DNA of 64,000 nt from positions 34,721,583-34,785,582 of the forward strand of contig NC_086253.1 of assembly GCF_021018805.1 (NCBI RefSeq), in the 5' to 3' direction. The notes beneath the pieces are model-generated. The model did no database searches, was not told where the DNA came from, and saw only the letters and a program-made list of their open reading frames with translations. Shown here one piece after another: positions 51,282-64,000 of the stretch; positions within the stretch are counted from its first letter, which is position 1; each line of letters begins with the position of its first letter. The translations under genes and the position numbers were made by a program. This DNA comes from Prinia subflava (Eukaryota > Chordata > Aves > Passeriformes > Cisticolidae).

Positions 51282-54200
51282 GTAAGATTCCTTTTCCTGT
51301 GCTTACATGTAATGTGAGAAGACAAAAGATTAGAATTCTTGGAGCACTGCTTGCTGTGGGTATCCTTTCTCTCTTAGGCAGAGAGAGAATTTGTCTGTTT
51401 GGTGCCCAAAGCCCAAAAAAGTGGACTTTACAACATGGCCAGTGTGAAACCTAAATGTAGGCTACATGGCAAAGCTCTGGTTGATCTTATTTGCAGGTGA
51501 GAGATGTTTAATGTTCTTAAATTGTATATGAACTTGCTAACAGATTTGCTCCTTCTATTACAGTTTTATCCTTACAACCAACAACTATTTAGAACAACAC
51601 AGTTAAAATAAGCTTTTTGATTACTCTTTTGGAACAACTTTCACACATGGCTTATCAAATTAAAATAGAACTCCTAGTATAAACAACTTTTAAAAATGTC
51701 ATTGAAATGTCTTAGATAAATACAGTGATAGTGTAGACTTCAGTAATTTCAAAAAGATCCAGTCATTCCAAGGCCATCTTCTCACTACGACATGATGCAT
51801 GATATTTCTGAAGCAGCAGAAAAAAAGGAAAGTATTGCCTGAGGAAGTAAAACTGAGTCACTTTTCACACAGGTATGCTATTTCATGACTGTCAGGTGGA
51901 AACTCTTCAGGATTAAGGCTTTATAATTCTCATATGGCTGATGCTTTAGAACTTCAAAGTGTAGTAGAACATTTTAAATTTTCTCCAGCCCATGAGGAAA
52001 AACCTTTTCATTGAAAGTTGCTGTCAAGTGAAATCTTGAATTTAATACCATAAAACTGTTACACATTTTATGAAGATTAAATTTATGCACAACGTGTACG
52101 GTTATCTTGGTAATGTGAGTTTGTTTCGGTGTAATAAACTGTCTTGTCTTAGAGCTGAAAATTACAAAATGTTATTTCTCGCATCTCTTACTATTTCATG
52201 AGAAAGCTTTACTAAGCTATTCTTAGTTTAAACAGTATTTACTTAAGTATAACTACATCTTCTTTTACCAATAAACAGAAAGATATTGCTTAAAAAGGTA
52301 AGTAATCTGAGAATGTTGTGAAGAAAATGACATTAAAATCAATATATGGTTCCCAAGGAAGAGACTTAAGCAGTTTAAATTTGAATTCTAATAGTGGTAA
52401 GTCATGAATACAGAATTTGCCTCTCTAAAAAATAATCTGTTTTCTATAAAGCCATCCCTAGTTATCTAATACTTCAAGATACAGTGCATTAGCACCCTCT
52501 CTGAATCTGTGTGAAGCTGGCTCCCTTTGGCAACTAAAAGAGCTCTTTGAACCATAGAACACATGTAATGAAAATTGGTTCCATTAAATGCATCTGGCAA
52601 ATTACAAGCTGAAAAATTAATGCACCATACCAAGACTCTGGGGGCTATAATGCATCAAGGTGTGGTTGCCGGATGCTAACAGTTTTTCTTACTCCCCTTT
52701 TACTTCAAAATAGAAAATACTGTATCTTATAAATGTGCACTAAACCAGGAACTGAAACTGTAACTACAAGACAAATACTACAAGTAGGCCAATAAAAAAA
52801 AAAAAGAGAGATTGGAAGCAACCTCCATTGCTACCCTCCAAATGTGCATGACACAGCATGGAAAATACTACCGACATATAATCTTGCATGGGCTGTGCAA
52901 TAGAAGAAAAATTGATGGAGGAGTAGTAAATTCAAACATGCAACTTCTAGCTCTAAATTTTCTGTAAGCTGTAGATTTCTGGAAGCTGAGGAAAGTCGTT
53001 CTGTTCTTTTCCTCTTTTTCTATATATATGTGGCTGAGCACAATATGAGCAACAGGTTTGTTTGACTGATTCCATGAATAGACAATCCTGCCTTTGTTCA
53101 AAATCTGAATGAGCATAAAGGAAAGGGTGGGTGTTCTCCGTGCTAGTGTTTTTGCAATATACTTGAAAGAAATACTGCTTTAAGAATGGAAAAACATTCA
53201 GGCACCCAATCACTATTCCTTTGTATGTGAATGTTCAAACTGACTTATGAAACATCCTGAGAAGCCAGTGGTACAGAGACTGCAACGGAGGGGACTACTG
53301 AAAGGAAAAATACCATCATGTACATGCATATCATACACACATGGCAATAAAAATCTACAAAATTGGTTCTGTTACAGCCTGAAGCATTGGTCAGTCTACC
53401 AGCATTGATATTTCCTAATGATTCCAGCCTGCTTCAGGATTATTGCTGAATTTCAAGACATTTTTAAATGCAATGAAGTTTAAATATTTTTAAATAGTAC
53501 CTTACTGCAACTGGTACATCTGCATGTCTATGTTTGTTAGATACTGTATTATTGTATGAGCATGATAAGGAGTAAAAATGCTTCTGAAATTAAAGGTTAG
53601 TTAAAACGAAGGCCAACGGAAACACATTGCTAGATGACTTTCAAAAATTAGTATATGAAAGCCAGTGGGTAAAATGATGAAGTTAGGTGTAATCAGACTG
53701 AAATACCCCTTACCAGAAGCACACTAGGAATGCTCACAGTTTGTGGACTTCTGCAGTCCATTTGATTTCCTGATTTCTTGGTGAATTTTGTTCTTCAGTG
53801 TGCATGTGAGCACAGGTACTCATCTGCTAGTGCTCATAAACTGGTACTTGTATTTCAGTGAATTTTCAGTACTCCATTGGTTTCCTTGATGGTTTCTGTC
53901 TTTTCAAATAAAGCATGCTACATTTCAAATGTTTCAGATATTGCATCTGCCATGGCTAGAAACTACCTAGCCTCAGAGTATGGCAAAATATTTTTGTAAA
54001 TCATCCTACTGTTTTGGTTTTGTTTGTTTGTTTGTTTTCACTCCCTTTCTTGCTTCTTAATGCAATTGTTTATGGTTTTTCTAACTCTGACTTTATAACT
54101 TGTAATTAATTTTTTTTTAGGCTATCTCATGTTTTTTTCTTGCAGAGGTCACAAAGCCTTTTAAACACCAATACATATCAGCTGTTGCAAATGGCCATCT

Positions 54201-55199
54201 AGTCAATCTGAATTCACTGCCTTGCTAAATGGTGAAGCTGATTCCTTTAAACAATGAATTTTTGGTATATAATACCTCATCATGTGCTAACAATTTTCCC
54301 TTGGAGGCCACCATATCCAGTTTCAGTCATAATGAATTACAAGTATTAGTCAAAATTAGACACTTTGTCAGGCATACTTGCTGAAGTACAGGTAGGTAAG
54401 AAATATATGGTTCAGTAGATGAAAGCTACAAGCATTCAGTTTAGCATGAAGTTTAACCTGTTGTTAAGTCAAAATGAAGTACAAAAGGTGAAATAAATTT
54501 GGCAAACTAATTTTTGTGTCTTCAAAATGCAGTCTACAAGGCTATTTTCTGAATGAATTAGAAGTGAACATGCACTTTAGTAAGAGAAGAGGGAAATGAG
54601 CAGAGTGGATTCAATCTGAAGGATTCCTTAAGTGTCTATATTCCAAACAAGAGAGCCCTTACTCTCAATCTGTAACTGGAGATGAAAAATGTGCACAAAG
54701 ACTAAATTCCTGGCAACTGAATCAGGAGGGTGAATCCAGCAAGTGTCTCCACAGACATGAGGACCGAAGATTCTCCAATTTGCTATTCAGACAACTAGAT
54801 TAACTACAGTTTAATATATGTTATCTATTTTGCAAAAACATTTTAATTGCATCATTCATTCGAATCACTGTAAATTTATGTACCATACACTTTTAATTTT
54901 GATTTGAATGGAATAGCACTTATCCAAGGTTATCATAACCTTAAACCCCAAAGTTACAGTACTCTTTTTGCAACAGCCTGGATCCCAAATATTTATCCCA
55001 AACTTTTCAGATGACATGGAACAGCATAAAGCTGTTTGCAATATGTGTGCAATAAAGGATGTACTCACAATCTAACTCAACAATATTAAGACTACTAAGC
55101 AAAGAGTATTCATTCATATAAATGAAGTAAATATCTATAAATGTGGGAACTCCAATAGAAGGTGCCAGCTTCTCCCTTACTGTCTTATTCTGACTATCA
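51282..55199. other. No gene recognised
   Basis: AT-rich unique-looking DNA. 52020-52170 is complex sequence with a few CpGs (CAACGTGTACGG, GTTTCGGTG) that could be conserved non-coding sequence. No named repeat apart from the TTTG tract. Confidence 0.6.
54018..54038. repeat. (TTTG)n microsatellite
   Basis: About five TTTG units in a T-rich stretch. Confidence 0.85.
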
Positions 55200-55290
55200 A
55201 GATCACAGATTGGCTGTGGTTGGAAGGGACATCTGAAGGTCACCTTGTCCTAGTCCCTGGCTCAAGACAAGGCATGACAGTCCAGTGCAC
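55200..55290 (-). mobile_element. Short CR1 3'-end fragment, antisense
   Basis: The plus strand reads 'gatcacagattggctgtggt', then 'tggaagggacatctgaaggt', then 'ctcaagacaaggcatgacag'. This is the order of the antisense CR1 3' end (terminal 8-mer remnant, 'ggttggaagggacctctgga', 'tgctcaag..aggg'). Only about 90 bp can be recognised, which is a typical very short 5'-truncated CR1 insertion. It has no coding content. Confidence 0.85.
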
Positions 55291-58200
55291 AGAGAACACA
55301 GACAGCATTGAAATAAACTCATAATTAATGTGATTTGAGAAGAGGGATGTGTCAAAGAGAATGGGGTTCATAAATAGTATTGAAATAGTGTTTTAGCAGA
55401 GATTGCTAAAAGAACAGCTTCCCTTGAATGGCAATTTAGGTGATATTAATTAATGAAATCCAAGCTCTCTGTGCTTTTTATTCAGTCTGAATGGGGTTGA
55501 TAACACAGAATATGCAATAAATGAAACTTCTTGAAAATGCTCCCTGGGGTTTCTTATTTGAAAAGGTAAGGAAATTAAAACTTCCTTAATTAATTAAAAG
55601 GGATTGAGTGTTCCAAAATGCCCGAGACAAACCTGCAGCATTTGTTGGTAATCATAAACTCACTCTACATTTGCAGTGTAGCTGGTTTTTTCTGCTGAAT
55701 TTCAGACTTCTAGCGAAAATCCAGCAAATCAATAACTTCTGTTCATACTGCCTAATAACAACAACAACAATTAAAATTAGCTATGAATAAAAAAATCTAT
55801 GTTTCTAGAGAAAGCTATGACTAGTGTGTTATTGCATGTCTGATTTATTTTTGATACACTTATGGTCAGTAGTTACATTCTTCTATAAGTTTCAAATTGG
55901 ATGGAAAGAAATCATTCATTCGTGTTCTCTTAACCTCTATCTCTAACTGACTACAAGCAAAAAAGGAATTTCCAGATAATTTTTAGAGACTGATCTCCTT
56001 CCTTCCTTTAATACTACCCAAAATTAGCTTCACTTGTAACAGTAAAAGGTTTAAGCAAACTCTTCTAAAAGAATTCATGCACACATGAATATTTTACTAA
56101 AAATCTAAAATTATGTGACTCTCTCAACCCTCATATTTTTAAAAACATTAACTTAACAATTAACAAACCTTTTCATATTTTGCTAAAAGTATGAAATCAT
56201 AATGTCCTTTGGTATGTTTAGCAAAATCCAGTCCATAGCATTTCCTGATTCCTAAGTGAAAAAGAATACTGTAGAAAGTGGATTCAACAATTCTTCCATA
56301 AAAATAATTTAGACAATTAAAATATTTTCTGCTAAAAAGTAAATTTAAAATAACCAGTAAGTTTATTTATGTTTCGAGTGGATGGAAATTCAAGTCATAT
56401 ATAAGCAGGCACAAGAATATAGGGCAACACTTTAGAAACCGTGTATAACTGCTACAGAAAACTGTAGAGAGCAGGAACATAAAACCAAACTAAAATAAAA
56501 TGAAAGTAAGAAAAAAGCCACTGCTTTTAGCAAAGAAAACTTATTCTTTGGTTCGGAAGTGCACTGCAGCTCTTTTCAGTTGTTTAAGCCACTAATAAGT
56601 TTGAACAGCTAATAATGCAGTAGTACTGACAAATTTTCTAAAAAGCAGTGCCAGAAGGGAACAAAGTACATGTTTTCTGGTGGTTCTATAGATGGTCTTT
56701 AAATCAGCAGCTCCTTCTCAAAAAATAAGTCAATGGGAAGTACTGAATTCTGAAATACATCCACTGTCACTAAATCTGCACACTATTTTTTGAGTAAATG
56801 ACATCGACATTCTCTTTACAGAATCAATAGGCCTACTGATAACTGATGGGGAATTAATGATCTTGTAATAAAAATTTCTAGAACCAAGGTTTATTTACAG
56901 ATAGTATGTATATATAAGTATAGTAAGACAGTAAGCATGCTGAGTTTTTAGGAGTTAGTTCCTATATTTAGGCATTTAGTTCCTATATTCATGTTGTTTA
57001 ATGCCATTAATATATATTTATGCATCCAAAATTTGAAGGGATGATGAAACAAACTCAGTGGGGTACTGCAATTCTACAACCACACCAAATATAGATTATA
57101 AAAAATCTCCAAGTTCATTGTCTTCCTGTCAAACCTAGTCAACAATTCCATTCTTCATTTTCATGTAACCCTCTGAACATGAATGTTGGGGGTTACAATA
57201 CAGGGGAAGAAAGGTAAAAGAGTGATAATAGCAGTGTTGTTTAATAAGTAGCAGCTAAGTACTGCATGAGGCAGTAAATGCTTTCTTCAAGGCCATTCAT
57301 TACATTTCTTACAGGTTTTGTCTTAACAAAATTAATCATAGAACTCTTGAAAATGAAAGTAAAACGTTTCATAAACTGCAGTTGTTGTGATTCATACTGC
57401 ATCATCTTTCACCATTACTTTTTGCACTGGGTCATGTTTCTGCCATTATTATGAGAGCAAGGAATTGATATGGAACTTATGCAGAAGACAGAAGCCACTC
57501 TGGATATTGGGAATTTCAGTGTAGGTACAGTGCAAGACCATTCTGGAGAAACAAAATCAAAGTCTACTCTTTGGGCAGACAGAAAAGACAGACAATTTTC
57601 TCTCAAGTTATGGATCACATGTAGAACTGCCTTACATCTGTCTCAGCAGACTAAAAGTAGTTCCTCTCTTAAGAGGATAGTGGGAATATATGCAAAGGAG
57701 TGGATAATGTGTTTTCTTTTAAGCCAATCCCTTGCCTTTACCACCACTGAAATTCCAAATAGAAGTGCTCATATATCTGTAGGAGATTGGACAGATTTAC
57801 ATTGAACAGTTTCATTTTGCATTGCTCCATTTCCTTTCTTTCAGTCCGTAAACCAACTTGAGGACCAGAATTATTTTAGTAAGGTTAAAGAATGTAAATG
57901 ATATAAATAAAAAATAACAGATTAATGTATTACTGTGATCTTTCTTCACTTCAGATAAGACTTTTGTGCTAAATCAGAGCACATTACTGAAAATTATGAT
58001 GGCCCATCAATTCCAGTGGTCACCTTGCTTCAGGCAGTGACCTTTTACTGGTATCTGCTAAGAGAAAAGCCTGACATATACTGCTGTACCATGATAATGG
58101 AACAGTCTCCAGAGACAATTATTTCATATCCTGAACAAAAATTATCAATATATCTCCCATAACTTTTGCAAAAACAATTTTACACAAATCTAAATATTTA

Positions 58201-61200
58201 TATTTAATTCTTGCTGAACTACTCCTGTTTTTACCTCATGGATGGGGGCAGAAGCCTATCAATACAGGCTTAGCACTAAAAATTTCCTCAGATATTTAAT
58301 TTAAGAGTGTTTTCTTCTTTTCAGTACTACAGGTCAGTTAGAAAAAATATTGAATATATTCAAATCCTATTGATGTCGTCATTAATTTTACATTCTCAAT
58401 AATGGTTATGGTATTGATCAAAAGCAATACTTTTTTTCTGAGCGTATACTTTTGGGGAAAAAAGCCACCAAGTGACTAGAAAAGACAAATCAGAATTTTA
58501 ATTAAATACACTACAAGTGAATACAAGGAAATATATATATTTTTAATATGTTTTCCAATGGTATCATCTCTATTTTTGAAACTTTTATTGAAAAATTATA
58601 GCTTTCTTTAAATAACTATCAACTCTTGCTTGATAGGAATTCTCTCCGCAAGAGCAGTCAGTGTTATTGAAAATTTTCCATTTTTTTCCTAGTTTTTTTT
58701 CTTATAATATTATTTGGTATTCATATGTAAAGTAAGAAGTATAATGTTTACCTTTAAAAAAAGGATCTATGCTTTTATGATTATTCTGGGTTTTTTGAAA
58801 GCTACCATTTTAAATAGGATTGCATTGCAATGTAGAGTGATCATGTTTTAATTGTTGGTGGCCTTCTGAAATATACAAACAGTAGAATAGCAATAAAGCA
58901 GCTTTCACTTCATGAACAATAACATTATTAATTAATTGAGCTGATTTACAGAAATGTGTTACATTAACAAACATACATGAGAGCTAATGAGGAAAAGACA
59001 AGCATTTATAAAGGAACACTGAATGACAGAAGACAAATAGGACAGATAATGATCACAAGAAATCGCCTTGAATCAAATGACAGAAAATAAAGGTACAGTG
59101 AGTAATTTAGATTTCAGGGAGAAGGTTTATGACAGTGTTGGGGTATAGTAGCTGAATAGAGAAAAGGAAAATCAAGATTGCAGGGAAAATAAAGCTCTCA
59201 TTAGAGATAGTATTCCTACCTTCCCCATTTGTAAACATTATTTTATCTTTAAATGATGCTTTATGGTCAATTTTGTTATGAATCTAGTAAAAAAGCTAGA
59301 TTCAGCGACCTCCAGAGGACAAGCAGCCTGACAATAAGGAGAAAGGAGAGGAAATTCAAATGAAATATTGATTGCCGGACATTAAGGAGAATGGTAGAAG
59401 AGAGTAAAATAATTTCATTCAACTCCACACTACCTGGTGCAAGATATGAAAAAAATGGACGATAAGAAAACACTTTTTCCTTAGGGAAATAAACAAAACT
59501 GGTGTATTAAAGGAGGAGGAGTGGAGTGGTAAACAAGTAGAGGCGGAGAAGTAGGAGGAAGAAATATCTTGGGCAAAGCCACCAAGCTTAAGTTAATATG
59601 ACATTTGAGGTCAATTAAGGTTAAAGAACAATGGTACACTGCCAGGAGAAATTTTAATCTTTTTGTGTCTGTCACCTAACAGACTGCAGAACAGCAATAG
59701 ACTTAGCAAATGTCTGAATCTAAGATACACTTCTGTGAAATTCAGAAGTAACCAGAGCAGCTTCATGTGCTCCTGTAGAGGTAAGATCGCAGGCATATGG
59801 ACAAGAGTAAGAGTTTTACAGCAACTCAGGAGCCCCTGGCAGCTGGGAAATTTGCTTCTTAGGAAGTACATACTTAAATTCCTAAGGTTCACAGAAAATT
59901 CATGTCATACCTATAGTTAGTAAGAAAATGTAGTATTCATATAAAGAAAAAGATATTTAAAGTTTTCAGCATCTTTGCTTGAGTGTGAAAATGCAACAGA
60001 TTAACTGGTAAGCTAAAAACTTACTAGGAGCTAAGTTAAAATTACTAGAAAAAAATCTAGCTTCTGTAACTAGGTCCTAATTAAAACAGATTATTAAAAC
60101 AAGCTGTAAAACCGTTGCTTCATTATACCTTATTTCAGGCAAAAAATGTTTTCCTTCATTGACAAAAGAAACATTAGGAAGCAAACCAGAAAAAAAAAAT
60201 GATCCCAAAAAGTGACAAGGAGCAACTGCAGACGACTGCCAGTGTCATAAGTCTGCTCCCAAAAGGCAAACAATGTTTACTTGGTTGGTCTAATAGACAG
60301 AATCACTAACTATGCACACGTGCACAAAGGGAGAGGAGGAAGTCAGTCACACAGAACATAAAAATCCATTGGGAAACAAGGTCACATCAAGTAGTGTAAC
60401 AAAAAAAATCATTCCAATCAGGTTGTTTTGAAGTGAAATACCTTGTGGTCTAATGCAGCCCAGTCAGTTTCACAACAGTGGCCAAGTAACGAATTCAATA
60501 AAATGTCATGAAAATTTGTATTTCCAAATTCCTTTTTCTTCCTCCCTTCTGCTACTTAGTGATTATTCTCTGCTGTTGAACAAACTTGGCAATGGACCAA
60601 AAATAAATGGGAATACCAGTCACTGCTGTCCTCATATATATTAAACATTTGTATACATTAACATGTATACATGGAACTGGAGCGATGTCTCACATTATGA
60701 CATTTCTGGATTTTCGTTTATCTTAAAAATTCTTCTCTCATTTATTCCTGCATTGCTTTAAAAATGATGTAACGCTATTGTATTGAAACACATACATTTT
60801 CCATGTAGTCACAGAAAGAAAAAATGCAAGGCAAAACGTCAAATTATACAAAATATAAGTGCAGTCTTGTAAGAAGAGAGTACTGAAATGAATAAAAAAC
60901 TCCTCTTCCTAGCAAAAATTTTGTAGAGTAACATTTTGGCTGAAGACTGTGAAATAAAGAATTATGACTCACAGAACAGTAAGACTAACAATGAAGGAAT
61001 TTAATTTTTTTATATTCCGTGTATATTTGAAAAGATTCCTACGGAAAAGTTAAAGACATTAACATTTTTAAAAGCTCCTTTATTTTTGTTTCTAGTCTTT
61101 ATTTGTAAACACTCCTCAATGCCACTTGGTAGAAAACCAGGAATTCTCTTGAATATATTTTATACATATATCTGTAGGTGTGTGCATGTATATGCATACG

Positions 61201-62816
61201 TAATTTGTCATAGCCTGTGGAACAATGAGGGAGATGCAGCTATTGAAAGTGGTGGATTTGATGGAAAAAACAGGAATTATGCTGGCTAGTGTATGGTCCT
61301 TTAAGACACAGAATGAGACAGATAAAATACTGTGTTGGTACTTTAGTTCAGGGATGTAAATTCTTGTAATTAGAAGTCATGGACTACTTAAATCCAATAC
61401 AAATAGGAGACAGGAAAGAAAAACATAATAGTGACAAACATTAGCACATTTCACCCATCCTGGAAGATAGTGTGGCCCAGGAAATGATACTCCCCATAGG
61501 CAGGCCTAGGGGTTCTCTTTATGAAAGGACTCTCTGCTCTGTGCACTAGGGCTAACAATTCTTTTATCTGTTATTAGTAGTGGGATCTGGATTTCTCTCT
61601 TTTCTGATGCCTGTGTGATACACAGAGAATAGAAAAATGCTCATACCATTTTGAAACTGGATTGCTCTTTGCATCTGAAAGAAGTCTTGGAAATCTTTAA
61701 TCATCCGATTGATTTAGCAACTTATTCTCACTTTTGTTCTCTTCATTTTCCTGTAAGTCAGGGAGGTGCAGATTGTTTCTAAGTGCCTGTGCACAATCTA
61801 TATGAGATTGTTGTCATGATAAAGCACTGCTTTAGGAATTATTAAAATATTATAGAAAATCAAGCTCAGTTGCTAGAACAATATAAAATTAATGGTGTAT
61901 GAATTTGTAAAAGTGCATCTGTTTTGCAGCTATTATTTTAGGAGGTGTATCACTTAACAGAAATTGCAGAACCATTATTTTAGACACAGAGTTGAAGGTC
62001 TAAATGCTGAAAGGAACTGGCAATTTCATTCCTCTACAAAAGAATTTTCTACCATCACTAGGGCTGAAATTCTCCATATAAACACACTTTCTTGAATGAC
62101 ACATTGCCCCTTGATTTTTAAAATTCTTCCTGTTTTCCTATCTATCAAAAGGCTTTGCAAGTGTTACTAACCACTTTGATGAACAGCTATGAATATCTCT
62201 GATGAAGACCAGATAAACATTGACAGAAGGATCTTTTTGTAGATAAGAACATTCCTACCATTCCCTTTTGTGGGAAGAATGTGCCTAATGATTAGGTTGG
62301 GAAACCCAAATTTTCATGCATATCAGAACAACTCTGACCTCTGTGATCATACACATGAAGTTTGAAACTAGACCACACACAGCATGGTGGCAAAATTGTT
62401 TTAAATTTAAAATTCAAATTGATTACAAGAATGGTGTTGTCATACCAGTGGAAAAATTCAGAAAGTTAAGAATGGATAAACTGTCTGGTACAGCTTGTAC
62501 GGTAATCAACAATGAATGAATTTAATGAGATGAAATATATGAAAGGGTTATTTGCAAACTGACTAATAATAAGTAATTTTAGATGTCTCAAGGCCAGTCA
62601 CAGGGAGAATGCAGTTTATAGTTTTATAATCTTTGTGACATGGTGCCCTCCAGCAAGCACAGAATGGGTCCTATTTCAGTTGTTTTAAAAGACCTGCATG
62701 TATCAGAATAAAGTTGGTCTCAGCATGTTAAAACAGCATGAAATACATTCCCTTGCAAATTGTTTACAGAAAAAATGTGTTTATGGAAATGTATCACTGA
62801 TTAAAATTACCAAAGG

Positions 62817-62841
62817 TAAAAGACTCTCTCTGAGTCTTTTA
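62817..62841. repeat. Short perfect hairpin
   Basis: TAAAAGACTC and GAGTCTTTTA form a perfect 10-bp stem around a 5-nt loop (TCTCT). In a bacterium this would suggest a terminator; in this vertebrate setting it has no assigned role. Confidence 0.6.
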
Positions 62842-63621
62842 ATTGTATTTCTTCCTAGAGAGTAGCTAGTAAGGATGCTATTCTAAACTCCCACTATGAA
62901 AAAAAGTGTTCTTTTCCTTTGAACTACTATTTTCCATAACTATTTTGAAAATTTTAGTTTTTAAAAAGCTAACAGCTCCCTTGAACAAAATCAAACTCCA
63001 CTCCTGGAATTTTGGTCTTGTTAACAGGCACAGATCTTTTATAGGTTGAAAACAAAGCCTGTCAGAATTTTTTCTTGAAAAACATCTTTGTAAAGCAGCT
63101 AATTTGATTCTGAATATGATTGTTTGTGCTTGCTCTCTATTGAGTCTGAACACAGAAACCCAAGTAGTGAAATCAACAGACCAGAATTTAAGGAAAATTC
63201 ACAAATAAAGTAAATTGAGACCTCAAATATATTACTATTCCAGCTAGTCAAAAAGTGGTAAGTTACAAAAAACCGTGGTTTTGCTTCAAACAAGAGCTTT
63301 TCACAGAAAGTGAAGTACCTTACTTAATTTGTAAATTTATTGTTTTCTTAATTTAAGCAGCCATAAATAACAATAATCTAACACAATTACTTAGAAATTC
63401 AAAGATTCAGATTAGAATATTGTAACTAGTGCCATTACTTTTCTGGATTTCATCTGGGTACTGAAACACAGGGTTATTCACTGTATCTTAAACACCCCAT
63501 TTTTTTACATTTTAATCTACAGTGTTATCAAAGCAATAGCAGACGTAGGCTTTGCAACAGGTTCTCATTAGAGTTTAGTTGAAAACAAGCCAAGGTATGA
63601 AAAAGGGTTTGTGTGCTGTGT

Positions 63622-63645
63622 CAATGTAACAATGCAGTTACATTG
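63622..63645. repeat. Short perfect hairpin
   Basis: CAATGTAAC and GTTACATTG form a perfect 9-bp stem around AATGCA. Confidence 0.6.
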
Positions 63646-64000
63646 CAAAGTTCTCTTCCTATGTTTGCATGCATTCTATGATTCAGTCATATCAGGAAAG
63701 AGCCATGTGAAACACCTTTCTGCAAAAACCTTGTGAGTAAAAACAGTATAAAAAACATTAACAAAATTACTCACATCGAACTGACTGAACTACGATCCTT
63801 TGTCATTAGAAATATTTGATGTTCATATTTTTAAATGAAAGCCCTATTTTCCTCAAAATAACCATTCTTTATTCAATCAAATTTCACTCAGATATTAAAA
63901 CTTTGGAAAGATCAGTTTCAAATTATTTTAACTTAGTTTTCAGTTGGAAAAAAGAAATAGCCACAAAAGTTATTTTCCCAACAGTATGCACAGTCTTCTA

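Larger units (their letters stand above)
55291..64000. other. No gene recognised
   Basis: The last 8.7 kb is AT-rich and repeat-poor by eye. Open frames reach 111 codons (57470-57805, plus, no domain). 59480-59560 is purine-rich on the plus strand. 55440-55520 has dense TAAT cores and could be conserved. Two short perfect hairpins near the end are listed separately. Confidence 0.6.

Noticed and set aside
56710..56735. Resemblance to the Galluhop mariner terminus ('ccttctcaaaaaat')
   Set aside because: The match stops after about 20 bases and no opposite terminus or transposase sequence is found nearby.
62817..62841. Hairpin plus T-run read as a Rho-independent terminator
   Set aside because: The window is vertebrate nuclear DNA, so a bacterial terminator reading does not apply.
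63673..63686. ATTCTATGATTC resembling a plus-strand CR1 terminus
   Set aside because: No CR1 body precedes it; twelve bases is too little.
1..64000. CRISPR arrays, tRNA or rRNA genes, operons, phage or plasmid modules
   Set aside because: No spaced direct repeats, no cloverleaf or rRNA signatures, and no long open frames; the repeat content is avian.

Overview
The window reads as non-coding nuclear DNA from a bird. It is AT-rich throughout, has scattered microsatellites, and carries several decayed CR1 LINE fragments. It also carries pieces of an avian endogenous-retrovirus LTR whose 3' end I recognise from memory (the 'ctggggttaaacc' end, and the 'ccttatctcaacc' block after the polyadenylation region). 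CR1 copies plus this LTR type point to Aves, more likely Neoaves than Galliformes; that last step is inference. I see no operons, bacterial signals, tRNA or rRNA genes, CRISPR arrays or complete protein-coding gene. The longest open frame is 173 codons, and none of the open frames encodes a cellular domain I recognise. The likeliest setting is a gene desert or the inside of a very long intron.

Layout. 1-2230 is plain AT-rich sequence. 2348-2790 is a small CpG-rich patch with a splice-bounded open stretch. 2860-10900 is mostly unannotatable, with a TA microsatellite near 7.5 kb, a homeodomain-site-rich stretch at 7.9-9.0 kb and a 27-bp tandem duplication at 9.1 kb. 10911-11395 is the 3' part of an antisense CR1. 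11.4-28.8 kb is repeat-poor single-copy-looking DNA with a CpG-bearing block at 22.1-22.5 kb, a strong G-quadruplex motif at 24.88 kb, a long perfect hairpin at 25.3 kb, a palindromic TTAATTAATTAA-type site at 25.87 kb and a nested inverted repeat at 28.1 kb.

28815-28965 is an old antisense CR1/L3-type fragment that still shows reverse-transcriptase motif A. 31380-31466 and 32450-32885 are two same-orientation pieces of an ERV LTR. A possible MIR-like SINE relic lies at 35.57 kb. 39230-39925 is an antisense CR1 ORF2 fragment with an internal deletion and a surviving 105-codon open stretch. A GA microsatellite lies at 44.7 kb and a large compound TA/poly-T tract at 47.1-47.27 kb. 47.9-48.2 kb looks like conserved non-coding sequence. 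A phase-symmetric open stretch bounded by good splice signals lies at 51060-51281, and a short CR1 3' end at 55200-55290. The last 8.7 kb holds nothing I can name.

No genes can be shown to work together here. What can be supported is the repeat annotation, several DNA-structure features and a handful of candidate regulatory or exon segments that need alignment or RNA data. I did not find evidence of a new biological system.
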